Shown: positions 35,195 through 44,488, counted from the first letter of the stretch. The stretch: 64,000 nucleotides of DNA from Bog-473 sp963744935 (GCA_963744935.1 CAVUVM010000004.1:62001-126000), one strand, 5' to 3'. A program made the numbers and translations. The notes: generated by a model from the sequence alone, not told the origin.

Positions 35195-35509
35195 ATGAGC
35201 GGCGAAGGCGTACGAGGTTCCTCCGACCGCAGCGTTCTTGTATTGACGAGCCTGGCCAGCGGACCCAAGCACGGCTATGCGCTGATCAAAGACATTGAGG
35301 GGTTCTCTGGCGTCAAGATGGGCCCAGGCACGCTCTATGGCTGCCTGTCGAAGCTCGAGGAGGCCGGTCTCATTGAAGCGCTCCCTGCGCAGGATCGTCG
35401 ACATCCCTATCGCCTCACGTCCCAGGGATCGGCCGTACTCGGCCGACGATTGTCCGAGTCGGCCCGCATCGCTCGATTGGGCTTAAAGCGTCTCGCTGGT
35501 GCCACATGA
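35195..35509 (+). CDS. PadR-family transcriptional regulator
   Basis: The 104-residue product is a winged helix of PadR type: SVLVLTSLASGPKHGYALI, GVKMGPGTLYGCLSKLEEAG and RRHPYRLTSQGSAVLG. It probably represses its own operon. GGGGGT precedes the ATG. The stop overlaps the start of the next gene (ATGA), which has a HAAS-like N-terminus, the usual partner of PadR in DUF1700/HAAS pairs. Confidence 0.9.
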   Translation: MSGEGVRGSSDRSVLVLTSLASGPKHGYALIKDIEGFSGVKMGPGTLYGCLSKLEEAGLIEALPAQDRRHPYRLTSQGSAVLGRRLSESARIARLGLKRLAGAT

Positions 35510-36579
35510 GCCGCCGTTCGCTGACCGAATGGATCCTGCTGATCTACCCGAAGACCTGGCGCGATCGCTACGGGGACGAGGTTCGAGACCTCATGGCGGA
35601 GGTCACCGAGAAAGGTGAGTTCTCGACTCTACGGCTGATTGCCGGCTTGACCCTCGGCGCCGTCACACAGCAAGTCCGATCGTGGTCCTGGCGACCGCTT
35701 GCGGTTTCGGGAAGTGCCGTGGCGTTCGCTGCAACTCTGATCGTCGTCTTCTCCAGCCCTGGACCGGGTCACCTCAGCGGCACCATGGTCGGTTTGACGA
35801 AAGGCACGATGCCCTCTTCGACAAACGGCACGATCAACACCAAGAAGGTGCCCGACTTCATCAGCGCCATCGGACGTGACGGCAAGATCGTGGGCTACAT
35901 CCCAAAGGCATACCTTTTGCCGACCCCAGCAAACCAGCCGACAAATTCCAAGGTCGGCGGCGTCGCGCCTGTCTACGCGAGCAATCTCAAGACGGTGGTC
36001 GGGCACTTCTACCCGGGGATTGGCTTCGTTCCGCTCGGCCAGTCGCCGGCGTCAGAGCCCTGTACACCTGTCACGACCCTCGAACAGTCCTCCAACGGAC
36101 AGACTACGACCGGTTCGATCGCCTGTCCTTCGACGATTGAGATCGTTCCCAACATCATCGGGACGTCCCTACCATCGGCGATGGGCCAGTTGAGTTCCCT
36201 GAGCCTCTCCGGCAACATCAGTTATAAGCACTCGCGATCGATCGCCAGCGGCGACATCGTCGCTTTGACGCCCGCACCGGGCACGAGAGTTCCAGCACGA
36301 TCGACGCTCAAAGTCGTGAGCTCCCTTGGACCTGCTCCAAGCGGTCCGACTTCTCCGCCGATCAAGGCTCATACGAGCGTGGTGACAGTTCCCAACACGA
36401 TCGGCCAAATGCAAGCCGGTGCGTGTGCAACGCTCGCGCAATCAGGTGTGTCTTGCGCTGCGAAAGTGGCGACCTCAACGTCGGTGGGAATCGGGCATGT
36501 CGTGTCTCAGATGCCAACAAGCGGCGCACGAGTTCCCTTTGGGTCCACTATTAGCATCACGGTCTCACGAGGGCCGTAA
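35506..36579 (+). CDS. Membrane protein with HAAS-like N-terminus and two PASTA domains
   Basis: The 357-residue product opens with LIYPKTWRDRYGDEVRDLM, the short helical module found beside PadR regulators. One membrane helix follows (VSGSAVAFAATLIVVFSS), so the rest is probably outside the cell. Two PASTA-type domains close it, each beginning VPNIIG or VPNTIG and ending with a TPAPGTRVPARSTLKV or MPTSGARVPFGS strand. PASTA domains bind peptidoglycan or muropeptides in kinases and PBPs, but no kinase or transpeptidase domain is present. Confidence 0.8.
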   Translation: MSRRSLTEWILLIYPKTWRDRYGDEVRDLMAEVTEKGEFSTLRLIAGLTLGAVTQQVRSWSWRPLAVSGSAVAFAATLIVVFSSPGPGHLSGTMVGLTKGTMPSSTNGTINTKKVPDFISAIGRDGKIVGYIPKAYLLPTPANQPTNSKVGGVAPVYASNLKTVVGHFYPGIGFVPLGQSPASEPCTPVTTLEQSSNGQTTTGSIACPSTIEIVPNIIGTSLPSAMGQLSSLSLSGNISYKHSRSIASGDIVALTPAPGTRVPARSTLKVVSSLGPAPSGPTSPPIKAHTSVVTVPNTIGQMQAGACATLAQSGVSCAAKVATSTSVGIGHVVSQMPTSGARVPFGSTISITVSRGP

Positions 36580-36589
36580 CGAAGGCTGT

Positions 36590-36890
36590 CCGACCTGTTC
36601 TGGTGCCCACATGGCGAAGGCTGACCTCGGAAGAGACGCCTGAGTAGTGCCGCAATGACCTGAGTGAGGTCGTCGGGGAACCGATGTGGTGCCTCCACCG
36701 GAGGGCTGAGCTTCGACAATCCGCTCGATCACGAACCCAGGGTCGGCGAAGGCGTGCATGGCTGCCGACAAGGGTCTCCGCAAATACCACGACAGCGCCA
36801 TCGGTCCGAGTATCGCTCGGCGAACTATCCGCCGGGCCTCATGGCGGTGTGGCACGGGGTACAGACCCAGCTGGGTGGGCCCTCGTCACC
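36590..36890 (-). pseudogene. Remnant of a SAM methyltransferase C-terminus
   Basis: Scattered minus-strand frames match the end of a common actinobacterial methyltransferase: FAERYSDRW, then WYLRRPLSAAMHAFADPGFV and IERIVEAQPS, then RFPDDLTQVIA in another frame. At least two frame changes separate these pieces and no motif I remains, so this is decayed DNA. It fills the gap between the PASTA gene and the epimerase gene. Confidence 0.45.
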
Positions 36891-36974
36891 CGTGGGTTGA
36901 TGATCCTCGATAGGGAGGATTCGCCAGGGTCGCCGCCGAAACTGACAGACGGGTCTCGCGTCCGAGTGCCTGAC

Positions 36975-37883
36975 TCATGGCGCGGGCGATTTCAGCATGC
37001 CTCGCAGACCTGCCTCCAAGTCGGGCTGAGAGAAGACGAATCCGCCCGATTCGAGGACTGTTGGCCGCACCCGGGCGCTGGTAAACAGCAGGGCGTCGGC
37101 GAGCTCTGATCCTAGGAGCAGGCTCGGGCCGAACCTGGGCACAGGTAATCGGGCCGGTCGAGACAGCACAGCGCTCAGCACCCGGGTGAATTCGCGGTTC
37201 GTGACGGGGTTCGGCGCCGTCAAATTCACCGGCCCACTCACGTCGTTCTCTAGCAGCCACGCGATCGCCCGGATCTCGTCGTCGAGGGTGATCCAGCTCC
37301 ACCACTGGGCGCCGGACCCAAACCTGCCGCCCAGACCGAGCTTGAACAACCGGAGCAGCTTGGGGAGCGCACCTTCCTGCCTACTCATCACGACACCGGT
37401 GCGAGCACAGACCACTCTGATGCCGGCCTCGGCGGCGGGGGTCGTTTCGGCCTCCCAACGCACGCACAGCGACGCCAAGAAATCGTTCCCCGGTGCGCTC
37501 AGCTCGGTGAGCATCTCGTCGCCACGGTCACCGTAGAAGCCGATGGCCGACGCGCTCACGAGCACCGGAGGTGGACGGTCCAGACCGGCCAGCGCACTTG
37601 AAAGCATGGCCGTTGATCGGGTGCGGCTTTCGACGAGTACCCGCTTGCGTGCGTCATTCCATCGGTGATCTCCGATTCCCGCGCCAGCGAGGTGGATCAC
37701 CGCGTCAACGCCTTCGAGGTCACCGGAATCGATCGTGCCGAACTCGGGATCCCAGCGAATAGCGATTTCACCGGGACGAACCGGACGGCGTACGACTCTG
37801 ACCACGTCGTGGCTGTAGCCGCCTAGAAGGGAACACAGGGCTTGTCCGATCAGCCCGCTCGATCCTGTAACCACGACCCGCAT
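36975..37883 (-). CDS. TIGR01777-family SDR epimerase
   Basis: The 302-residue product is an extended SDR protein: VVVTGSSGLIGQALCSLL (NAD-binding TGxxGxxG), VIHLAGAGIGDHRWNDARKR, LVSASAIGFYGDRGDE with the YxxxK region changed, and a C-terminal domain ending LEAGLRGMLKS. TIGR01777 proteins are widespread with no fixed substrate. ATG start at 37883. Its neighbours give no hint. Confidence 0.9.
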   Translation of the reverse strand: MRVVVTGSSGLIGQALCSLLGGYSHDVVRVVRRPVRPGEIAIRWDPEFGTIDSGDLEGVDAVIHLAGAGIGDHRWNDARKRVLVESRTRSTAMLSSALAGLDRPPPVLVSASAIGFYGDRGDEMLTELSAPGNDFLASLCVRWEAETTPAAEAGIRVVCARTGVVMSRQEGALPKLLRLFKLGLGGRFGSGAQWWSWITLDDEIRAIAWLLENDVSGPVNLTAPNPVTNREFTRVLSAVLSRPARLPVPRFGPSLLLGSELADALLFTSARVRPTVLESGGFVFSQPDLEAGLRGMLKSPAP

Positions 37884-37978
37884 AGATGATTCAGGATAGG
37901 TTCGTCCTGTTACCGCACTCTCACCTATCGCGCTCCATGCCTACGAGGACAGCCTGTACCCGGCGATGTGCGATGGAT

Positions 37979-38410
37979 TCAAGGCCCAGCGGCCCCCTTG
38001 CTTCTAGCGGATGCAAGATCTGCAAAGGCGGACTGCAGAACAGAAAAGGCATCGGGGCTAGGTCTGCGCACTTCGTTCTTGGCTGCCTTGACCAACTCCA
38101 CCTGAGCCCTCAGTTCTGCACCAGCAACCTCGTCGACGACTGGATCGATGCTCGTTTCTCCGAGAACTTCTCCTTTGGACGCGTATCCCCACGCAGCGGA
38201 GCCAATGACCGAACTCTCGTAGGCGTCACCTCGATCCGTCTGATCATCAAGTCTTCCCAGAACCTCAAGAAGCGCTTGTCGGGTCATATCCGTCGGAGTC
38301 GTGAGGTATTTCGCGATCGACGCTTCAACTTGCTCGATATCGCCCTCAAGAGTGGCGTCGACTGGAATGTTCTCGTCGCCGTCACATTGTCCCTTGTTGC
38401 GGCCAAACAT
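37979..38410 (-). CDS. Hypothetical protein
   Basis: The 143-residue product is not recognised. It is hydrophilic and mostly helical (ATLEGDIEQVEASIAKYL, RQALLEVLGRLDDQTDRG, GAELRAQVELVKAAKNEV), without signal or membrane segments. The ATG at 38410 is preceded by GAGGAG at ten bases; a GTG six codons earlier is an alternative. Codon use is consistent with the window. Confidence 0.5.
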   Translation of the reverse strand: MFGRNKGQCDGDENIPVDATLEGDIEQVEASIAKYLTTPTDMTRQALLEVLGRLDDQTDRGDAYESSVIGSAAWGYASKGEVLGETSIDPVVDEVAGAELRAQVELVKAAKNEVRRPSPDAFSVLQSAFADLASARSKGAAGP

Positions 38411-38571
38411 CCGGTCGTAACTCCTCACGCTAGGAACAGCTGAGTGGTCCCGCCGCTCTCGATGGTAGGCCGATCTTGGACCACTGTCCGTTGCATCGCC
38501 GAAATGCCTACCGTCCCGGGCTGGGACACTCTCGAACGGTCAGCTGCTTGACGATCCGGTCATGCCCATGG

Positions 38572-39165
38572 CTACGGCAAAGCGGTGACTGGAACCCCCT
38601 CGGCGTCTAGCACGTACCACAGCCCTCCGGAGTCGTTGAGTCCCTGCCCGGTTGCTTCGCCAGGCTGTAAGTCGCCGTGCCAAAGGTAGAGCGGCCACCC
38701 GTTGTAGGTGATCTGCTCTATGCCACCGGTGCGCACCGTCGTGCCGAGAAGGGATGCCTTCATGCCGGCTCCGGCGGTTGGAGCCTTGACTCCGTCGACC
38801 AGCAAAACCGGCGGCCAGAGGTTCTCGCACTCGCCGTAGCAAGTGGACTTACCAGACTGCCTGTCCGGCTCGAACATGTAGAGGGTAAAGCCTTCCCCGT
38901 TGACGAGAACCGTCCCCAATCCCGCCACCGAACCCGTGCTCACCTCGTAAAAGGGCGGCGCGGTGGTCGGAGGGGATGTCGAGGGGACAGTGCTGGCGGG
39001 CGCTGACGTTGTGGTCGTGGTGCGCGAAGAGGCCGTGGAGGCCCCCCGCGAAGACGAACACGCCGCCGCCAGCACGGCGCAGGCAGCGAGGACCAGAGGG
39101 AGGGCCAGGCGGGTGACGCACGGCGAGCAACGACGGTCGTCGCTGGAATCAACGGTGTGAGCCAC
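38572..39165 (-). CDS. COG4315-type lipoprotein
   Basis: The 197-residue product has a signal peptide with lipobox LAAAC, a Ser/Thr/Pro spacer, and two PF03640-like units: GFTLYMFEPDRQSGKSTC with CYGECENLWPPVLL, and NGWPLYLWHGDLQPGEATGQ. It is the lipid-anchored paralogue of the protein at 9135-9977. The GTG at 39165 has AAGGATG before it; a longer frame upstream is not needed for the signal. Family function is unknown. Confidence 0.8.
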   Translation of the reverse strand: MAHTVDSSDDRRCSPCVTRLALPLVLAACAVLAAACSSSRGASTASSRTTTTTSAPASTVPSTSPPTTAPPFYEVSTGSVAGLGTVLVNGEGFTLYMFEPDRQSGKSTCYGECENLWPPVLLVDGVKAPTAGAGMKASLLGTTVRTGGIEQITYNGWPLYLWHGDLQPGEATGQGLNDSGGLWYVLDAEGVPVTALP

Positions 39166-39215
39166 TTGCTCACATCCTTGCACTCGCGGGGTGCGTGGCC
39201 TTTTCCCTGACCACT

Positions 39216-39254
39216 CGTGCCGGAGGGTGGCACCCCGTTCCGGGGCACTGGGGC
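39216..39254. repeat. Dispersed ~40-bp intergenic repeat, copy 1
   Basis: The segment has GTGCC, then GGTGGCACCCCGTTCCGG and ends ACTGGGGC. Similar segments in the same orientation occur at 60518-60559 and 61863-61902. GTGCC and GGCAC can pair as a small hairpin. Confidence 0.6.
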
Positions 39255-39283
39255 ATTCAGCGCTCAGCACTATGGTCGGGCGG

Positions 39284-40099
39284 ATGCAGATAGGAGCCGT
39301 GACGATCGAAGGCGTCTCGGACGGGAGTCTGCAGGTACCCCCGACGCTCATGTTCAACAAGACCGATCAAGACTGGCTACAGCACTCTCAGTTCCTAGAC
39401 GAAGAGGGATTGCTGCCGATCGAAATGGGCGGGTTCCTTGTGCGAAGCGGTGACCGTCTCGTACTCGTTGACACCGGGATAGGTCCCCACGCCGCCCCGG
39501 AACGGACGGGGATGTTCATGAAGAGCCTGACGGCGCTGGGTGTCCAGCCGTCGGAGATAACGGACGTCGTGCTGACTCACCTTCACTTCGATCACCTCGG
39601 GTGGGCCACCGATGGGGAGCGTCGCCTGTTCGGCAACGCCACGTATCGGTGTCATGAGGCGGACTGGGAGTTCTTCATGGGTTCCGCGCCGTTCGATGAC
39701 AGCCTGTCCGTCTCGTTAATGGGCGGCAGAACATCGTCGGAACTGCTTCCGCCGATCGCTGACCGCCTCGAAACGTGGAGCGGCGACGGGAGGATTCTTC
39801 CCGGCATGGATGTGCGCAGCGCTCCCGGTCACACGCCCGGCAGCACGGTCATTGTCATTTCCTCTGGGACCGAGCGAGCCATGCTCCTCGGTGACGTCGT
39901 GCACTGCCCCGCCGAGCTCCTCAGCGACGACTGGGAGATGATTGGTGACGTCGACACGCAACTCGCACAAAGCTCTCGCGAGGCTCTGGCCAGGGAGCTC
40001 GAAGGATCGGACGTCCCAGCCGCGGCGAGCCACTTCCCAGGACTCCAGTTCGGGCGGCTGTTGGCGGCCGAAGGCCGTCGACGGTGGACGTTCGACTGA
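39284..40099 (+). CDS. Metallo-beta-lactamase-fold hydrolase
   Basis: The 271-residue product has the MBL signature VVLTHLHFDHLGW (HxHxDH), VLVDTGIG upstream, and later metal ligands in SAPGHTPGSTV, LLGDVVHCP and a terminal AAASHFPG. Its layout resembles lactonase-type or related hydrolases rather than beta-lactamases of clinical type. ATG at 39284 gives MQIGAVTIEG as the N-terminus; the ATG at 39272 is an alternative. Substrate unknown. Confidence 0.88.
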   Translation: MQIGAVTIEGVSDGSLQVPPTLMFNKTDQDWLQHSQFLDEEGLLPIEMGGFLVRSGDRLVLVDTGIGPHAAPERTGMFMKSLTALGVQPSEITDVVLTHLHFDHLGWATDGERRLFGNATYRCHEADWEFFMGSAPFDDSLSVSLMGGRTSSELLPPIADRLETWSGDGRILPGMDVRSAPGHTPGSTVIVISSGTERAMLLGDVVHCPAELLSDDWEMIGDVDTQLAQSSREALARELEGSDVPAAASHFPGLQFGRLLAAEGRRRWTFD

Positions 40100-40236
40100 A
40101 CCTGCGCCACCCGCTGTTAGGGCCACCCGTTTCCATTCCTGAACGCATCAGGCGCCATGGCCGCCTCGTCCTCGCGTATTGGGACTCACCCTGCACCGTT
40201 GTTGGAAGTGGACGAGTTAAGAAAGACTCGACAGCT

Positions 40237-41517
40237 ATGAATCTCCGGTTGGCTGCCCGATGTGTCGGGATGATCGGCGTCGCGACGGTATTTCTTGGGA
40301 GCTGTGCTTCTCCTACTAACGCCTCGACTACCGAGTCCGTTTCACCGGCCCGGGTAGTGACCATCAAGATTCCTGCTCCCGAGGGCCAGATCGCTTCGAC
40401 GTGGCTGAACTTTGTGGGCTATGGAGATCAGAAAACGCTGAGCTATCCGGGTCCGCCGCGGGCGGACGTTCTCTTGCCGGCTGGCTACAACCCCCGCCAT
40501 CGCTATCCCCTGGTCGTCTTCCTCGGTGGACTTGGCTGCAACTACGCCTCGTGGGCCGAGAGTGGGCTGTATAAGCCGTTCGACCAACTCGGTGCGATTG
40601 TGGTCACGCCTGAAGGGGGCAACGGCTGGTACGCCGACTGGTGGAACAACGGCGAGCGCGGCAGCCCGTCGTGGGAGAGCTACTACCTCGAGACGGTGAT
40701 CCCGACCATCCTGGCCCGTTATCCGATCCTGCCTGAGCGTCGCTTTCACGCCCTCATCGGCATCTCGATGGGCGGACTGGGTGCCACGTACCTGGGTGGG
40801 AGGCTGCCCGGCTTCTTCGGCTCGGTGGCCAGCCTCTCGGGCTTCGTGGATCCTCAGTGGCAAGCTGCGGTCGTCCAGCCGGCAATGGCCACTTTCTCGT
40901 TCGCTCCGCAGCACGGCGACTCCGACCCCGATCCCATCTACGGCTCCCCGGAGGGCTTTTACGCCGACGGGCACAACCCGACTTTCCTCGTGCACAACCT
41001 CCAGGACACGCGGCTGTTCGTCAGCACCGGTACCGGTGTCCCGAGCAAGGCCGATCCCGATCCGGGCCAGGCCCCCATAACGGACGAGCACATCATCTAC
41101 CCGATGAGCCAGCTGTACCACCAGGCTCTGGTGGTCGCCGGGATCCCTGTCACCTACCAAGTCCACCCAGGCGCCCACGACGATCCCGACTTCCTGGATG
41201 AGATCAGGGCGATGCTCAATTGGGGTCTGTTCAAGCCGGTCGCTTCTGATCCACCATCCTGGACGAACACGACAGTCGCCACGAGCGGCCAGCTGTGGGA
41301 CTTCAACTACCGATTCACCAATCCACCGACACAAGTCGTGCAGTTCAAACAGGCCGGGACCACACTGTCGATCAGCGCCGCAGGGTCAGAGCTCACGATC
41401 ACAACGGCCAACGGTTGTGCCATCCACACCTCTACGCCGGCAACCGTGCACCTGCCAAGCCGCGAGCTGATCTCCCCCCTCTCTCCAGAGCAAGTCGGCC
41501 ATGGGGCATGTCGGTGA
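40237..41517 (+). CDS. Secreted esterase-like lipoprotein (esterase D / antigen 85 fold)
   Basis: The 426-residue product has a signal peptide with lipobox FLGSC. Its core, from LLPAGYNPRHRYPLVVFLGG to VHPGAHDDPDFLDEI, is an alpha/beta hydrolase of the PF00756 esterase type: nucleophile Ser177 in GISMGG and a His in GAHDDPDF, with an acid around DTRLFV. The last 110 residues form a beta-rich tail (WDFNYRFTNPP, LSISAAGSELTITT). Such enzymes cleave acyl esters outside the cell. ATG start at 40237; a longer frame begins at 40084 but overlaps the preceding gene. Confidence 0.8.
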   Translation: MNLRLAARCVGMIGVATVFLGSCASPTNASTTESVSPARVVTIKIPAPEGQIASTWLNFVGYGDQKTLSYPGPPRADVLLPAGYNPRHRYPLVVFLGGLGCNYASWAESGLYKPFDQLGAIVVTPEGGNGWYADWWNNGERGSPSWESYYLETVIPTILARYPILPERRFHALIGISMGGLGATYLGGRLPGFFGSVASLSGFVDPQWQAAVVQPAMATFSFAPQHGDSDPDPIYGSPEGFYADGHNPTFLVHNLQDTRLFVSTGTGVPSKADPDPGQAPITDEHIIYPMSQLYHQALVVAGIPVTYQVHPGAHDDPDFLDEIRAMLNWGLFKPVASDPPSWTNTTVATSGQLWDFNYRFTNPPTQVVQFKQAGTTLSISAAGSELTITTANGCAIHTSTPATVHLPSRELISPLSPEQVGHGACR

Positions 41518-41764
41518 TTCAAGGGCTATTCCGCCCCAGCCCAGATATGGAGGCGAAGTCCCTCAGGTTGACACCTGGACGTGGTTTCGGGGGTCCCCGT
41601 GAAAGGGCCGACGAGGACGGGGCCCGAGTGAAGGCTGTCTACCTTGCACAGCTCCTCGGACGGAGCTTCGCGAGCTCCTCGCCGAGATTTCGTCCTCCCT
41701 CAGACGTCCTCCAAGCAGAAACGGTACTTGCACTCATTCGCGGGCGCCGCGAAGCTCTCCAAGC

Positions 41765-42340
41765 GTGGAGGGCGAGGACGAAACCGAGGAGATTCTTCAA
41801 CACCCTGGACAATCCGTGCAGACGACGCCGAAGTGGCATAAGGGTCCCTTCATCGTGGCAGTTCTCGCCGTGGTGTTCGCTGTCGCAGCCCTCGGAGTCG
41901 CCGTGTGGGCTCTGGAGAGTGTCCCCACAGTCGGACCCACCGGCCCGCGTGGCGCTGCCGGACCTGCTGGGCCGACGGGGCCACCGGGGCCAGACGGCAA
42001 GCAGGGTCCCGCTGGAGAACCCGGGACGGTCAAAGCAACGGAGGTCGTGTCAGCCACAACTCTCTCGTCGGCAGCAGATCCCCCGGTGGGAACGGTGCTA
42101 GCGGCGACGACATCGTGCCCTTCCGGAACGGTCCTGTTGACGGGAGGTGCGGACGTGACAGTCGCCGGCGCCACCGATCAGCATGTTGCGCTGCAGTCGT
42201 CATATCCGTTGACCGCTGACTCGTGGCGCACCGTCGGCGTCGTGATCAAACCCCTTGGGACGGGACAGACCATGACATTAAAACCGTACGTGACATGTGT
42301 CGTGCCCTCCACAACGAGCACGACAGCTCCGAAGTCGTGA
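41765..42340 (+). CDS. Membrane-anchored collagen-like repeat protein
   Basis: The 191-residue product has a membrane helix (PFIVAVLAVVFAVAALGVAV), then GPTGPRGAAGPAGPTGPPG and further Gly-X-Y triplets (about twelve in all), then a beta-rich C-terminal domain. Collagen-like stalks project a domain from the cell surface. The GTG at 41765 or the one at 41816 may be the start; the second leaves a short cytoplasmic tail. No enzymatic motif is visible. Confidence 0.75.
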   Translation: MEGEDETEEILQHPGQSVQTTPKWHKGPFIVAVLAVVFAVAALGVAVWALESVPTVGPTGPRGAAGPAGPTGPPGPDGKQGPAGEPGTVKATEVVSATTLSSAADPPVGTVLAATTSCPSGTVLLTGGADVTVAGATDQHVALQSSYPLTADSWRTVGVVIKPLGTGQTMTLKPYVTCVVPSTTSTTAPKS

Positions 42341-42564
42341 GTTTGACAACCCCGAACTAGTCGTGAGTTCGCAAGCTCGATCGGAACGGGCCTCGGCTTC
42401 GCCGACGCTGGACCAACGTATCGAACGGGGATCGAAATCCATGTATTTCCCTACGTAATCGCCACCGGCGATACGCGGTGAGAAAGTATGGCGATCGCCT
42501 ACGGGCATGTCGGAGGAGCGACGGACACGAACGCTGAGTATTGTCAAGCGTTGTGGGGCGTGAC

Positions 42565-43911
42565 GTGAATCCAAATGTATCGATACTCAAGTATTCGAGA
42601 CCGCATACCCGCAGCGTTGGGTCCTGGTTTGCCTTGGCTTGTGCGACCGTTCTCGCGGTGACCATTGGATTGGGTCCGTCGGCTGCCAGCGCGCGGCCCT
42701 GGGGAGCACACGACAAGACGTTGTCGACTACTGGGCCGTCGCCTGAAGAAGCCCACGCGCTCGCGCCACTGACACTGGCCAACTTTGTGATCACCAGCCC
42801 CACCGGAGACTCCACGACGCACAGTGGACCTGTCTCGATCGCCTTCGGTGGGATCCACACATGGCAGTTCTTGACACTTGGATACCAATTCAACTTTGCC
42901 GACAACGCACAGACTCTCGCACCTGGGCAGTACGACACCTTGACCGATGCACAAGCCGGGGTAGCGAACGATCAAGTCTGCATGGTGAATGGCGACGGGG
43001 GATTCGAAATCGACCAGGCGAACTACAACAATGCGGGAGCGCTCACCGTCGCAGCGATCCAGTTCGATTTCGTATGCCCCGATGGATCGGAATTCGCGGG
43101 AACCATCGCCTACAACATCGTGCCGACCGATCCCACCGACGGCTACTACCTCTTCGGCCAGCAAGGTGAGATCACCGGCTTCGGCAACGACAACTACCTC
43201 TCCTATTTGAACGGTGCCCAGTACTACAACCTCAATGCCCCCATCGTGGGCATGGCGCCCACCCCCGACGGCGGCGGCTATTGGATGGTGGGCTCCGACG
43301 GCGGGGTCTTCTCGAGCGGAGACGCCGGCTTCTTCGGCTCGACCGGAAGCATCCACTTGAACCAGCCGGTCGTCGGCATGGTGGCCACGCCCGATGCAGG
43401 GGGCTATTGGTTCGTGGCTTCCGACGGCGGGATCTTCGCCTACGGCGACGCCGGCTTCTACGGCTCCCGCGGCGGCCACCGGCTCAACAAGCCGATCGTC
43501 GGAATGGCGGCCACGCCCGACGGCAAGGGCTACTGGCTTGTCGCCTCAGACGGCGGGATCTTCTCCTACGGTGACGCCGGCTTCTACGGCTCCCGCGGCG
43601 GCCAGCCGCTCAACAAACCGATCGTCGGAATGGCGGCCACGCCCGACGGCAAGGGCTACTGGCTTGTCGCCTCCGACGGCGGGATCTTCTCCTACGGTGA
43701 CGCCAGCTTTTACGGCTCCAATGGGGCGATCCACCTCAATGCGCCGATCGTCGGCATGACGGCGACGCCCGACGGCACCGGGTATTGGTTCACCGCCTCC
43801 GATGGCGGCGTCTTCAACTACGGCTCGGCCGGCTTCGCCGGCAGCCTCGGGGGCAGCGGCGTGGCCGACGTGGCCGGTATGTCGCGCGGGGCGAGCCAGC
43901 CCGTAGGTTGA
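42565..43911 (+). CDS. Secreted protein with Acidimicrobial GYW propeller repeats
   Basis: The 448-residue product has a signal segment (WFALACATVLAVTIGLGPSAASA), an N-terminal beta-rich domain of about 160 residues that I do not recognise, and five GYWxVxSDGGxFxxGDAGFYGS repeats of 42 residues, one more being degenerate. It resembles the tail of the GH43 fusion at 6756-8726 but has no glycosidase. Two repeat units (43453-43578 and 43579-43704) are almost identical at DNA level, which points to recent duplication. The GTG at 42565 is the best start; others lie at 42553 and 42541. Confidence 0.7.
   Translation: MNPNVSILKYSRPHTRSVGSWFALACATVLAVTIGLGPSAASARPWGAHDKTLSTTGPSPEEAHALAPLTLANFVITSPTGDSTTHSGPVSIAFGGIHTWQFLTLGYQFNFADNAQTLAPGQYDTLTDAQAGVANDQVCMVNGDGGFEIDQANYNNAGALTVAAIQFDFVCPDGSEFAGTIAYNIVPTDPTDGYYLFGQQGEITGFGNDNYLSYLNGAQYYNLNAPIVGMAPTPDGGGYWMVGSDGGVFSSGDAGFFGSTGSIHLNQPVVGMVATPDAGGYWFVASDGGIFAYGDAGFYGSRGGHRLNKPIVGMAATPDGKGYWLVASDGGIFSYGDAGFYGSRGGQPLNKPIVGMAATPDGKGYWLVASDGGIFSYGDASFYGSNGAIHLNAPIVGMTATPDGTGYWFTASDGGVFNYGSAGFAGSLGGSGVADVAGMSRGASQPVG
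43453..43704. repeat. Tandem 126-bp repeat inside the propeller gene
   Basis: The two consecutive 126-bp units differ only at a handful of positions, while neighbouring propeller units are clearly diverged. This is a recent in-frame duplication of one 42-residue blade motif. Confidence 0.85.
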
Positions 43912-44013
43912 CGAACCCTCGTCGCGCCGTCACGAGAATGATCGCCTATCGGCCAGTCCCGGATTCCTCCTGACATTTCCCGGCTCCGGGACAGTGTTGA
44001 TGACGAGTTGCGA

Positions 44014-44163
44014 ATGCAGTTCGGCATGCGGCAAATGGATATTCCGCCGAAGACGATTCGAGAAATCGCCTATTGGGTGGCCGTCCAGCTTGACTATGCC
44101 TACGAGTTCACCCGTGTCGAGATTGAAACTCGATCATTGCGATGGAAAAGGATAAGCCCCTGA
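44014..44163 (+). CDS. Possible small protein
   Basis: A 49-residue reading frame (MDIPPKTIREIAYW, VAVQLDYAYEFTRVEIE) has a protein-like composition; the same frame is open without a start for some 70 bases upstream. It may be a remnant of a longer gene. The stretch 43912-44748 otherwise holds the IS110 end copy and a weak minus-strand frame, so treat this call with caution. Confidence 0.25.
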   Translation: MQFGMRQMDIPPKTIREIAYWVAVQLDYAYEFTRVEIETRSLRWKRISP

Positions 44164-44488
44164 CGACCCCCAGCCCGGCAGCGAGGATTGACCTGGGTCA
44201 CCCTGTCTCGTCACTCCAGTTGTTGAGCATGTCTCGCTTGAGGAGATCACCTTGGATGGTGACAGCACCAATCAACTCCTCCTCGTTGATGCCTCCGGTC
44301 ATGCGCAAATGCCCACTTAGGGCTGCCGTCCTCTCCGAGCCACTTGACCATGCACACGGCTTCGAGTGCGGTCCACGAATCGGGCAGAGCACAGACAGCC
44401 GAACCTCGCCAATCGGGACCTGTGACTCATCCATGGACGAGCATCCTACGGTCAGCGCCTCGGTCGCTCAGTGCTGCACTGTCGGCGA

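Noticed and set aside
44198..44434. Minus-strand 78-codon frame
   Set aside because: The composition is acceptable but no ribosome site, neighbour or family supports it, so it was not listed as a gene.
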